DNA of 52,362 bases from Bacteroidales bacterium (GTDB taxonomy: Bacteria > Bacteroidota > Bacteroidia > Bacteroidales > UBA10428): the NCBI GenBank assembly GCA_016935615.1, contig JAFGQO010000117.1, positions 1-52,362 of the forward strand, written 5' to 3'. Within the stretch, counting starts at the first letter, position 1. Each line of letters opens with the position of its first letter. The position numbers were made by a program, and so were the translations under genes. The notes below the pieces were generated by a model. The model worked only from the letters and a program-made list of their open reading frames with translations, made no database searches and was not told the origin of the DNA. Of the stretch, positions 35,372 through 43,146 are shown in pieces.

Positions 35372-35403
35372 CAAATTTAAGTGATTAAAACGTTCGGAGC
35401 AAA
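35372..35403 (-). promoter_or_regulatory. Promoter of the relA-type gene
   Basis: On the minus strand TTTG (35403-35400), a 20-base spacer and TAAATTTG (35379-35372) match both elements of the Bacteroidota vegetative promoter (TTTG, about 19-20, TAnnTTTG). The mRNA would start near 35365, about 14 bases before the ATG. This is the best promoter in the window. Confidence 0.75.
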
Positions 35404-35413
35404 GAGAGAACAA

Positions 35414-35821
35414 TTATTCGAAATACGGAGAAACAAGTTTTAGAAAATATTCAGGTGCCCTTATCACTTTTCTTGTTTTAGCATCGGTAAAAACGAGTGT
35501 AGTTGATGCCTTTGACAGTATATCACCGGAAATAGTATGCATGCTATATTCAAATTCCAGTTTTACCCCCGGTTTCTTTGTAAGTGTTGTTTCCACGACG
35601 ACCTCTTCATCGTATAAAACGGGTTTTAAATATTGAATATGCATTTCACGCACCGGCAACAAAATCCCGTCATCTTCCATTTTTCTGTACGAAAACCCAA
35701 ATCCGCGCAGAAGTTCTGTCCTGCCTTCCTCGAAATACAAGGCATAATTGCCATGGTGCAGGTATCCCATCCTGTCAACTTCACCATACCTGACACGAAT
35801 TCTTATTTCTGATGATACCAT
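35414..35821 (-). CDS. YbgC-like acyl-CoA thioesterase
   Basis: The 135-residue product is a single hotdog fold of the 4-hydroxybenzoyl-CoA thioesterase class: RVRYGEVDRMGYLHHGNYALYF near the start with the conserved active-site Asp16, then the central strand pattern. These enzymes hydrolyse short acyl-CoA or acyl-ACP thioesters; in other bacteria some associate with the Tol-Pal system, which is not seen here. The gene starts seven bases after the SDR gene ends, so it is the second gene of that operon. Confidence 0.9.
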   Translation of the reverse strand: MVSSEIRIRVRYGEVDRMGYLHHGNYALYFEEGRTELLRGFGFSYRKMEDDGILLPVREMHIQYLKPVLYDEEVVVETTLTKKPGVKLEFEYSMHTISGDILSKASTTLVFTDAKTRKVIRAPEYFLKLVSPYFE

Positions 35822-35828
35822 AGATGAT

Positions 35829-36635
35829 TTACTTTAAAGGAGAATTGGGTTCACTGGCAAATTTTTTATAGATCACTAAATCAGTCAATAAAGGAACGAT
35901 ACGTTGAAACAAAACCATATACTGACCTTCGAAGGACATGATCCTTGTTCTTTTTTTCTTTTTTATTGAGCGGATCAGGTTTTTTGCTACTTTTTCAGGT
36001 GATGTCAGCTTTTCTTCAGGTCTCGGTGTTTCACCCTGCGGCCGACCATTCTCAGTTAATGCATTTTTTCGTATGTTGGAGCTTGTAAAGCTTGCCGCAA
36101 GCAACATCACATGGATACCTTGCTTCATATTCTCTATCCGCACACTTTCCAGAAATCCGTGCATGGCAAATTTTGAAGCAGAATATGCAGTCCGGCCCGG
36201 CAAACCATGAAATCCTGCAATTGAGCTTACACCTACCAGTGTTCCTTTCGATTCCTGCAAATGAGGAATTGCATACTTGGTACAATATACTGTCCCCCAA
36301 AAATTAACATCCATTACTTTTCTCAAAACACTTGTTTCCACATCTATCAGTAATGCTCTCATTGAAATGCCTGCATTATTTACCAGAATATCCAGTCTTT
36401 TAAATTTTTCAATTGTTCTATCAATAAGGTTTTTGCAATCTTTTTCTATGCTAACATCGGTTTTTACCGCTATACAGTTTTCTCCGGCAGGATCAAGTTC
36501 TCCTGCTATAGATTGAAGCTTATCCAACGACCGGGCAGCAAGAACAAGTTTTGAACCCTCTTTTGCAAATGCCCTGGCACATGCCAGACCTATGCCCGAT
36601 GAAGCCCCTGTAATAACAACCACTTTATCTTTCAT
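35829..36635 (-). CDS. Short-chain dehydrogenase/reductase (classical SDR)
   Basis: The 268-residue product has the SDR nucleotide-binding motif TGASSGIG (9-16), NNAG at 86-89, catalytic Ser138 and the YSASK motif (Tyr151, Lys155). A C-terminal basic helix (LIRSIKKKKRTRIM) could act as a membrane-associating segment. Substrate unknown; the coupling with a thioesterase gene hints at fatty-acyl or ketone reduction. The start is supported by a -7 box about 30 bases upstream. Confidence 0.92.
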   Translation of the reverse strand: MKDKVVVITGASSGIGLACARAFAKEGSKLVLAARSLDKLQSIAGELDPAGENCIAVKTDVSIEKDCKNLIDRTIEKFKRLDILVNNAGISMRALLIDVETSVLRKVMDVNFWGTVYCTKYAIPHLQESKGTLVGVSSIAGFHGLPGRTAYSASKFAMHGFLESVRIENMKQGIHVMLLAASFTSSNIRKNALTENGRPQGETPRPEEKLTSPEKVAKNLIRSIKKKKRTRIMSFEGQYMVLFQRIVPLLTDLVIYKKFASEPNSPLK

Positions 36636-36964
36636 AGTTTTTGCAGGATTTGAAATGAGGTCAAATATAAAGTATCCAAGGTAAACGAAAAAATTATGAA
36701 AAAAACAGGAAAAGCTGAAACATTATATTTTCGTAAATAAGAACGATTCAAGGCTGTCTGAAAAAGCTTTGTGAATTTAGTGCCCTGGTGACGAAATTTC
36801 AACCTTTGAAATAAGGCCGGCAAACAGAATTCCATCGATGCAGAGATTTATTATAACATTTTCATGCAGAAGAATACAAACAAATGAAAATACATTTCAG
36901 GGTCCTGATTCATTTCAGATATCATATTTTGTTCATAAGTTTACAGGCAAATAACACTTGTTGA
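36636..36964. other. Intergenic between SDR and rarA genes
   Basis: Divergent promoter region. It contains the SDR -7 box (36662-36669) and, at 36767-36792, CTTTGTGAATTTAGTGCCC followed by TGGTGAC, a degenerate repeat-like motif also seen at 17.4 and 27.8 kb. Near 36930 TAAGTTTA preceded by TTTTG could serve rarA. No gene is seen. Confidence 0.5.
36662..36669 (-). promoter_or_regulatory. Putative -7 box of the SDR-thioesterase operon
   Basis: Minus strand TATATTTG, a full match to TAnnTTTG, 26 bases before the ATG at 36635. No -33 TTTG at the ideal distance. Confidence 0.5.
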
Positions 36965-38254
36965 ATGTTAGCGAATCAGCCTCTTGCAGACCGTATGAGA
37001 CCTGTTAATCTGGATGATTACATAGGGCAGAATCACCTTGTAGGGAAAGGTGCAATCCTGAGGCAGTCAATTGAATCCGGAAAAATACCGTCTTTTATAC
37101 TTTGGGGACCTCCCGGCGTTGGTAAAACCACCCTGGCTAAAATAATTGCGAAGGTGTTGGATCGTCCTTTTCATGGATTAAGTGCTGTGAATTCCGGTGT
37201 GAAAGATGTAAGAGAGACAATAGATAAGGCCAAAAAACAGCAATTTTTTGATGCACCTAATCCAATTTTATTCATTGACGAAATTCACCGTTTCAGTAAA
37301 TCACAACAAGACAGTCTGCTCGGAGCAGTTGAACAGGGTATAGTAACACTGATTGGTGCCACAACAGAAAATCCTTCGTTTGAAGTTATCTCTCCCCTCC
37401 TTTCCAGGTGCCAGGTATATATTCTGAATCCTCTGGATAAAACAGAACTGCTGGAAATATTGAACAATGCATTAAAAAAAGATAAATTCCTGAAAAACTT
37501 AAATGTGCAGATAAAAGAAAATGAAGCTCTTTTGCGATTTTCCGGTGGTGATGGCAGAAAACTGTTAAATATTCTGGAGTTGGTCGTTTCATCAAATGGT
37601 TCAGACACGAATAAAAAGATCATAATAACCAATAAACTTGTTACTGATAAGCTGCAGGAAAACATCGCTTTTTATGATAAAAACGGAGAGCAACACTATG
37701 ATATAATATCCGCTTTCATAAAATCGATACGTGGAAGTGATCCGAACGCTGCTGTATATTGGCTGGCACGAATGGTGGAAGGTGGTGAAGATCCGAAATT
37801 CATAGCCCGCAGACTTGTCGTTCTTGCAAGTGAAGATATCGGGCTTGCAAATCCAAATGCTTTGTTATTGGCAAATGCTTGTTTTGAAGCAGTGAACAAA
37901 ATAGGTTGGCCGGAATCCCGGATCATTCTTTCTGAAGCAGCAATATACCTGGCAAATTCACCAAAAAGTAATTCTGCTTACAAAGCTATTCATGAAGCTC
38001 AAAAGCTGGTGGGTGAAACGGGAGACCTCCCTGTGCCTTTGCATCTCAGAAATGCACCCACATCCCTGATGAAAGAATTGGGATATGGAAAAGAATACAA
38101 GTATGCCCATGATTTTGAAAGTAACTTCATAGATCAGAATTTTCTTCCTGATGACCTTGCAGGAAAAATACTGTATGATCCACAGGAAAATCCCGCCGAA
38201 CAAAAATTTCTTAACCGGTTGAAGAAACTATGGAATAAAAGATACAGATACTGA
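36965..38254 (+). CDS. rarA: Replication-associated recombination protein RarA (MgsA) AAA+ ATPase
   Basis: The 429-residue product has Walker A GPPGVGKTT (48-56), Walker B ILFIDEIHRF (101-110), sensor GATTENPSFE, and the C-terminal tetramerisation region (GGEDPKFIARRLVVLASEDIGLANP) typical of RarA/WRNIP1. It acts in the cytoplasm at stalled replication forks and is related to clamp-loader ATPases. The length is usual for the family. The stop lies eight bases from the convergent CotH-like gene, with no room for a terminator between them. Confidence 0.96.
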   Translation: MLANQPLADRMRPVNLDDYIGQNHLVGKGAILRQSIESGKIPSFILWGPPGVGKTTLAKIIAKVLDRPFHGLSAVNSGVKDVRETIDKAKKQQFFDAPNPILFIDEIHRFSKSQQDSLLGAVEQGIVTLIGATTENPSFEVISPLLSRCQVYILNPLDKTELLEILNNALKKDKFLKNLNVQIKENEALLRFSGGDGRKLLNILELVVSSNGSDTNKKIIITNKLVTDKLQENIAFYDKNGEQHYDIISAFIKSIRGSDPNAAVYWLARMVEGGEDPKFIARRLVVLASEDIGLANPNALLLANACFEAVNKIGWPESRIILSEAAIYLANSPKSNSAYKAIHEAQKLVGETGDLPVPLHLRNAPTSLMKELGYGKEYKYAHDFESNFIDQNFLPDDLAGKILYDPQENPAEQKFLNRLKKLWNKRYRY

Positions 38255-38262
38255 CCTTCTTC

Positions 38263-40434
38263 TTACTTTATTTTTATAAGCTTTATATGTCCCAGTGACT
38301 TATTTTCCATAGAAACGTCCAACATATATAAACCGGCAGGTAAATTGGCCTCATCAGTCCAGCGAAGCTTATAACTGCCCTCTCTCATATAACTGTCAAA
38401 GAAAATGTCAACCACCTGTCCGTTGATATTGACAATCTGTATCTTCAAAATTCCATTATCCGGTACATAGATATCAAGTTTGAATTCATTTTTAAATGGA
38501 TTGGGATATGCATGAAGACTGGCAAAACTTTCATCGATTTGTTGTACCCGGATGTCAGACGGATATTCTGTGACCGGGTAATAAAGGTTGTCAATATTAT
38601 CATCGACCCATGCAATTCTCTGAGAGAGCCATGATTTGAAGTAATCAATTTCGTCTTCGTAACTGGTTACATGGTAAGGCCAGTATTGCTGAAAAACATA
38701 TTTGTCAATAACAGGCCAGACATAATAATTCCTGGCAATGGGTTCAGCCAGAACAAGTGCCAATGAATCAATCATTTCCATGACGGTATTTTCATCAAGA
38801 ACGGTCTCTCTCAGTTCAAACCACCTGTCCTCAAACCGATCGACAAGATCCGGATCTTCAAAAAGTCTCTGAATATCAAACCAATGATTATCACGGTAAT
38901 CAAATTGCCATTCGTCATATACATATCCGTTTTGCCATGGTGAATTACCAAATGCCAGGTCAAAATCCCAAATGGGACCGAACTTAATTCTCGGATCGTT
39001 ATCATCCCTGTCTTTATACATGTATGAACTCATGGCATAGGCATCACAATTTTTAGCAAATTCCGTAATTACTACATAGTCAATAAGGGTTGATTCATCA
39101 ATATATTTTTTGTAACCCGTTTCCGGATCAAGGCCGGCATTTGAATGCAATACGCTTTTATAATAATCATAATGTTCGGTAATATAGGCTTCCTGCTCAG
39201 GCTGTAAATCATCTTCGTTCGGATATGAAATCTGAATATACCTTGAATCAGGCTTGTCATGTTTGAAAATATAACCTCCGGTCAAATCGATCCCTGAAAT
39301 TTCGTCAGGATTCAACCGGGCAATATCCACCCTGTTGTTATCTCTTTTTATCTTTTCCACCAGAGAATATAAACCAACGTATTGACCATTCAGAATGACT
39401 TCGCAAAATTGAGTTCGTGGTGCCCACTGTCCGGTAAGACTGCTAAGGTAATATATCAAAGGATTTCTGAACTGACTTTTATCCGCCCAGGGGCCGAATA
39501 GTATCCAGTCACTCTCTCTGGGCATACCAAGCAAAGCTATATTTGTATCTTCACCAAATTCATCCCTGAAATCAAAATCGTAGGAACGCTTTGGAAAGTA
39601 TGCTGAAGACTGGCCTCTGACCTCTATTTCAACCGGCCCGTAATACACATTGCATGAGTCTGTTGGTTTGTTGTAACCTCCTTCCGTGTTCGCAATTATA
39701 CCCATGTGGGCGATGGTTTCGATCCTTACTACCCGTATTCCGTTTTCATCTGATTCTACAATCACTATCGGCAGCTTTGTGGAATCAAGATCTACTTGCC
39801 TTTTATACCTGCAGGCACCATCGTAAATGTTGTAATAATCCGTATTGCTGAAATCAAAAACATTCATTACATAAAAAAGATCCGATCCGCCAATGCTGTC
39901 ATTAAGTACATGCACGGCAATGGAGTTTGTTCCTGAAACCAGGCATGTATCAAGAATAGTCGAGTCAATATACCAGCCCAGAACCGGGGCGCTCTTGTTG
40001 TATTCTGGTTCATGACCACGGTTTGTCAGATCATTGAAAGCGGGATATTTCAGATCATCATCAACATTCACCCTGAGGATTTCTTTTCCGTTCAGGTATG
40101 CTATGTATCCGTCATCATAATCTGCAAGAAAACTCATGATATTGAATGCATCCGGATCGGCAAGGTCGAATTCATACCGCAGATACAGAGATTGTGCCTG
40201 GTCATTAATAATAACATTATAATCAGTACTTCCATAACCTATTAAACCCGTATCAACCGGCCATAAAGAGTCGTCATAGCCAGGCAGATACCAGTTGGCA
40301 TCGGGCTCCGACTGAGCGGCAAAATATTTGAATGGAGTCGACATATAATTGATAATATAGTCCTGCGAATAGAGATTCAGTATCATTGAAAATGAAATTA
40401 CTATGAAAGTGATAATTGAAACATGTTTTTTCAT
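38263..40434 (-). CDS. CotH-like protein with T9SS sorting tail
   Basis: From ATG 40434 the product has 723 residues and a signal peptide (MKKHVSIITFIVISFSMILN); an in-frame ATG at 40521 would bury it. The N-terminal 190 residues look like a beta-sandwich galactose-binding-like module (ANWYLPGYDDSLWPVDTGLIGYGSTD). The CotH domain follows (GQSSAYFPKRSYDFDFRDEFGED, ILFGPWADKSQFRNPL, YVGLYSLVEKIKRDNNRVDI, FGPIWDFDLAFGNS), and then a T9SS type A tail (YPNPFKNEFKLDIY). CotH is an atypical protein kinase in spore formers; secreted Bacteroidota versions have no settled substrate, though the kinase-like Asp-containing DFDLAFG segment is present. It would work outside the cell or on its surface. Confidence 0.88.
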   Translation of the reverse strand: MKKHVSIITFIVISFSMILNLYSQDYIINYMSTPFKYFAAQSEPDANWYLPGYDDSLWPVDTGLIGYGSTDYNVIINDQAQSLYLRYEFDLADPDAFNIMSFLADYDDGYIAYLNGKEILRVNVDDDLKYPAFNDLTNRGHEPEYNKSAPVLGWYIDSTILDTCLVSGTNSIAVHVLNDSIGGSDLFYVMNVFDFSNTDYYNIYDGACRYKRQVDLDSTKLPIVIVESDENGIRVVRIETIAHMGIIANTEGGYNKPTDSCNVYYGPVEIEVRGQSSAYFPKRSYDFDFRDEFGEDTNIALLGMPRESDWILFGPWADKSQFRNPLIYYLSSLTGQWAPRTQFCEVILNGQYVGLYSLVEKIKRDNNRVDIARLNPDEISGIDLTGGYIFKHDKPDSRYIQISYPNEDDLQPEQEAYITEHYDYYKSVLHSNAGLDPETGYKKYIDESTLIDYVVITEFAKNCDAYAMSSYMYKDRDDNDPRIKFGPIWDFDLAFGNSPWQNGYVYDEWQFDYRDNHWFDIQRLFEDPDLVDRFEDRWFELRETVLDENTVMEMIDSLALVLAEPIARNYYVWPVIDKYVFQQYWPYHVTSYEDEIDYFKSWLSQRIAWVDDNIDNLYYPVTEYPSDIRVQQIDESFASLHAYPNPFKNEFKLDIYVPDNGILKIQIVNINGQVVDIFFDSYMREGSYKLRWTDEANLPAGLYMLDVSMENKSLGHIKLIKIK

Positions 40435-40543
40435 ACCTGTTTTTCTAATTGTTCTGGTTATAATACAAATATCCTTACAATTGCACTTAACGAAGCATAA
40501 ATTTTGTCCTTTCATACTCATGTCACCCGCAACTGCGAAAGAA

Positions 40544-40551
40544 CAAATTTA
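40544..40551 (-). promoter_or_regulatory. Putative -7 box of the CotH-like gene
   Basis: Minus strand TAAATTTG matches TAnnTTTG, about 110 bases before the ATG at 40434. No clear -33 TTTG. The long leader lowers confidence. Confidence 0.4.
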
Positions 40552-40639
40552 TCATTATTTAATAGTTTTCTTTGCTTCATGGACTTAAATAAGCTATGAA
40601 ATAAGTAATTTCACTGCTGCAATCATCAATTTTCGCAAA

Positions 40640-41443
40640 ATGAATATCATTGAATTAAATAGTTCCCAGTTCTTCTTAATTGCGGGTCCCTGTGTTATTG
40701 AAAGTGAGGAAATATGTTACGAAGTGGCTTCAACAATAAAAGATATTTCATCTGAACTGGGCATAAAATATGTCTTTAAAGCTTCTTACCGAAAAGCCAA
40801 TCGATCACGATTGGATTCTTTTACAGGCATCGGAGATGAGAAAGGATTGAAAATACTCGGAGATATAAAGGAAAAATACCAGCTTCCTGTTACCACAGAT
40901 ATTCATTCTGCAAATGAAGCTGCCATAGCCGCTGAATATGTTGATATAATCCAAATACCGGCTTTTTTAAGTCGACAGACTGATATACTTGTTGCGGCTG
41001 CTAAAACAGGCAAAATTGTCAACATTAAGAAAGGTCAGTTCCTGGCACCTGCCTCTATGATATTTGCAGCCAATAAAGTAGTAGAATCAGGCAATAAAAA
41101 CATCCTTCTTACCGACAGGGGAACTATGTTCGGGTACGGTGACCTTATTGTTGATTACAGAGGGATTGTTGAAATGAAAAAACTTGGATACCCTGTGGTA
41201 CTGGATATAACACATTCACTGCAGCAGCCTAATCAGGCCGGTGGCGTTGCCGGAGGTCTTCCTGATATGATTGAGACCATTGCGAAAGCAGGTATAGCTG
41301 TCGGAACGGATGGGATTTTTATGGAAACACACCCAAATCCTTCCAAAGCAAAATCCGATGGTGCAAATATGCTTCCCCTGTCACGGGTCAGGGAACTGCT
41401 GGTGAAACTAAAAACAATCAGATCGGCAATTAATGAGCTGTAA
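40640..41443 (+). CDS. kdsA: 3-deoxy-D-manno-octulosonate 8-phosphate synthase (KdsA)
   Basis: The 267-residue product condenses phosphoenolpyruvate with arabinose 5-phosphate to give KDO 8-phosphate, the precursor of the LPS inner-core sugar. Signatures are IAGPCVIES (about 14-22), KASYRKANRSRLDSFTG, QIPAFLSRQTD, IKKGQFLAP, GTMFGYGDLIVDYRG, and DITHSLQQPNQAGGVAGG. Length is normal (family about 270-285). It is cytoplasmic. The gene stands alone between the CotH-like and DUF4421 genes, and a hairpin follows 130 bases downstream. It confirms a Gram-negative outer membrane. Confidence 0.97.
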   Translation: MNIIELNSSQFFLIAGPCVIESEEICYEVASTIKDISSELGIKYVFKASYRKANRSRLDSFTGIGDEKGLKILGDIKEKYQLPVTTDIHSANEAAIAAEYVDIIQIPAFLSRQTDILVAAAKTGKIVNIKKGQFLAPASMIFAANKVVESGNKNILLTDRGTMFGYGDLIVDYRGIVEMKKLGYPVVLDITHSLQQPNQAGGVAGGLPDMIETIAKAGIAVGTDGIFMETHPNPSKAKSDGANMLPLSRVRELLVKLKTIRSAINEL

Positions 41444-41780
41444 ATCATTGGAAACTAACGTATTTATTGTATAACATACTTGTTTTTTAAGGATTTTCTC
41501 CTAAGAAAATTGCTATATCAAATGAATTCATTATATTTAACACCTGGTAACCCTAACGATTTGACCCATATTTTCAGAAAGCTTGCACTGTTTAAACTCA
41601 TTGCAGGCTTTCTTATTTTAACCTGAGTTCAAAATATACACCATCTAAAATTTCATTGCTTAGCTGTCATTTTTGTTGTAGTTCAGTGAAAACCATACCT
41701 GGCAGAGAATTGATAATCTGAAATTGTACCGAACACACGCCATTCTGTCAACTGGTTTTATCATTTTTGGTATTACAAAG
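41444..41780. other. Intergenic between convergent kdsA and DUF4421 genes
   Basis: AT-rich, no gene. Contains the hairpin at 41576-41613; nothing else stands out. Confidence 0.5.
41576..41613. terminator. Hairpin between kdsA and the DUF4421 gene
   Basis: AGAAAGCTTGCA pairs with TGCAGGCTTTCT (one U-G) around a 14-base loop, followed on the plus strand by TATTTTA. On the minus strand it is followed by GAAAATAT. It could end both convergent transcripts, best for kdsA. Confidence 0.6.
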
Positions 41781-42797
41781 TCAATCCGGTTTCGAAACAG
41801 TAAATCTTCTTCCGTAAAAAACGCGGAATTTGCCATAGTTGCGCGTAAACTCAGAATTCATTTCATTCCTGGCTATATAAGAATCGACAATCAGGGAAAT
41901 TCCAAAGTAAGATTTTTCACTGTTGTATCCCAATGCCAATCGCAAATGAGAATGTGTAGAGGGTTTGATTTTACTTTCCAAAACATTGTCAAGGAAATCC
42001 TTCGCTGTAAATGCCTGCATTGAGACGCCGACCATCAATGTACCGTTGATAAAAACATGTTTTTTAATAACAAAAGTATGTGTATAACCAAAAGAACCTC
42101 CGAGGTTAAAGGTTGCAAGATTTGTAAGACTATCAAATAAAGGATACGTGGTTTGTAATATATCCGGAACAAGACTGGAATCTGCACTTACTGCATATAA
42201 GGAGAAATAACAGGCAGCCAGCATTGAACCTGCACTATGTTTTTGCCATTCGGTATTCCCGTAGGCTGCCCGGAATGAAAACTTTTTATGATTGAAGGTA
42301 TAGATGGCCCCGGAACTAAAATTAAAGGTACTTATATCAGGTCTGACAATGACAGAGTCTTTAATGCTCCAGCCGGCATAATAATCGTCCACATTCTGCC
42401 AGTAAAATCCTTCGTATCCCGATAAGTTTAGAAACAAAACCATACGGCTTGTATACAAATCCACCTGCAAGTCAATGCTTTTGGTATCACCGTAAATATC
42501 ATTGTCCTTATTTACGAATCCAAAATTAAATGCGGCTCCTATACCGGCCCATTTGTAGTTAAATCCCAAACCCAGATTAAAGTTCTCATTTGGCTTGAAC
42601 TGGATCAGATTCTCTTTCTCTGAATCTTTCATTTCAAATGCATTGAACTTATTGATCCCATATAGGTACAGGGACAATTTGTCTTTTAGTGAAGTGTAGT
42701 AAACAGGCTGATTGACTGCTATGGTATCACCTTGTCCGGCATAAATGCCGGATAAAGTAATAAACAGACTAATTAGTATGAATGCGTATATTTTCAA
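41781..42797 (-). CDS. DUF4421-family outer-membrane protein
   Basis: The 338-residue product has a signal peptide (MKIYAFILISLFITLSGIYAG) and strands typical of a Bacteroidota outer-membrane barrel: NLGLGFNYKWAGIGAAFNFGF, DLYTSRMVLFLNLSGYEGFYWQN, HSHLRLALGYNSEKSYFGIS. It resembles the DUF4421 family, whose role is unknown. No operon partner. Confidence 0.82.
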   Translation of the reverse strand: MKIYAFILISLFITLSGIYAGQGDTIAVNQPVYYTSLKDKLSLYLYGINKFNAFEMKDSEKENLIQFKPNENFNLGLGFNYKWAGIGAAFNFGFVNKDNDIYGDTKSIDLQVDLYTSRMVLFLNLSGYEGFYWQNVDDYYAGWSIKDSVIVRPDISTFNFSSGAIYTFNHKKFSFRAAYGNTEWQKHSAGSMLAACYFSLYAVSADSSLVPDILQTTYPLFDSLTNLATFNLGGSFGYTHTFVIKKHVFINGTLMVGVSMQAFTAKDFLDNVLESKIKPSTHSHLRLALGYNSEKSYFGISLIVDSYIARNEMNSEFTRNYGKFRVFYGRRFTVSKPD

Positions 42798-43146
42798 TAC
42801 TCCTCTATTGTATTCTCATTTTTAATGAATACATTATTTGGATTTAAGATAGTTGAAAAAGCAAGGTAATGCAAATAATTGGCTAAGAATACAAAAGTCA
42901 TTATTTCAGTCTATGCAAACCCATACCAACGCAGTAAAATTAGCGTAAAGGAAATGACAGATTCATAATATCGTTGTATTATTAGTAAATTCACATGTAA
43001 TGGAAATAATTCATTTATTTTACAACAGAAACAGCTATTCATATAAATAACGATATAAAGAGCAATAAAACCTTCCTGAATTCAGGAAGATGTAGTATCT
43101 GTATAAAATAATAACTGGTTTTTCATTACTTAAACAATCCGTCTGC
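42798..43146. other. Intergenic before the GH31-type operon
   Basis: Divergent region, AT-rich, no gene. It carries the perfect palindrome at 43072-43089 (listed separately). No TAnnTTTG box was found on the plus strand. Confidence 0.55.
43072..43089. promoter_or_regulatory. Perfect 18-base palindrome, possible operator
   Basis: CTTCCTGAATTCAGGAAG is a gapless two-fold palindrome, suiting a dimeric regulator more than an RNA hairpin. It lies 58 bases before the ATG of the glycosidase-like gene at 43147 and would overlap or follow its promoter. Confidence 0.45.

Noticed and set aside
43072-43089. The 18-base palindrome as a terminator
   Set aside because: It has no loop bases and no T-run, and it lies upstream of a gene, so a protein-binding site is the better reading.
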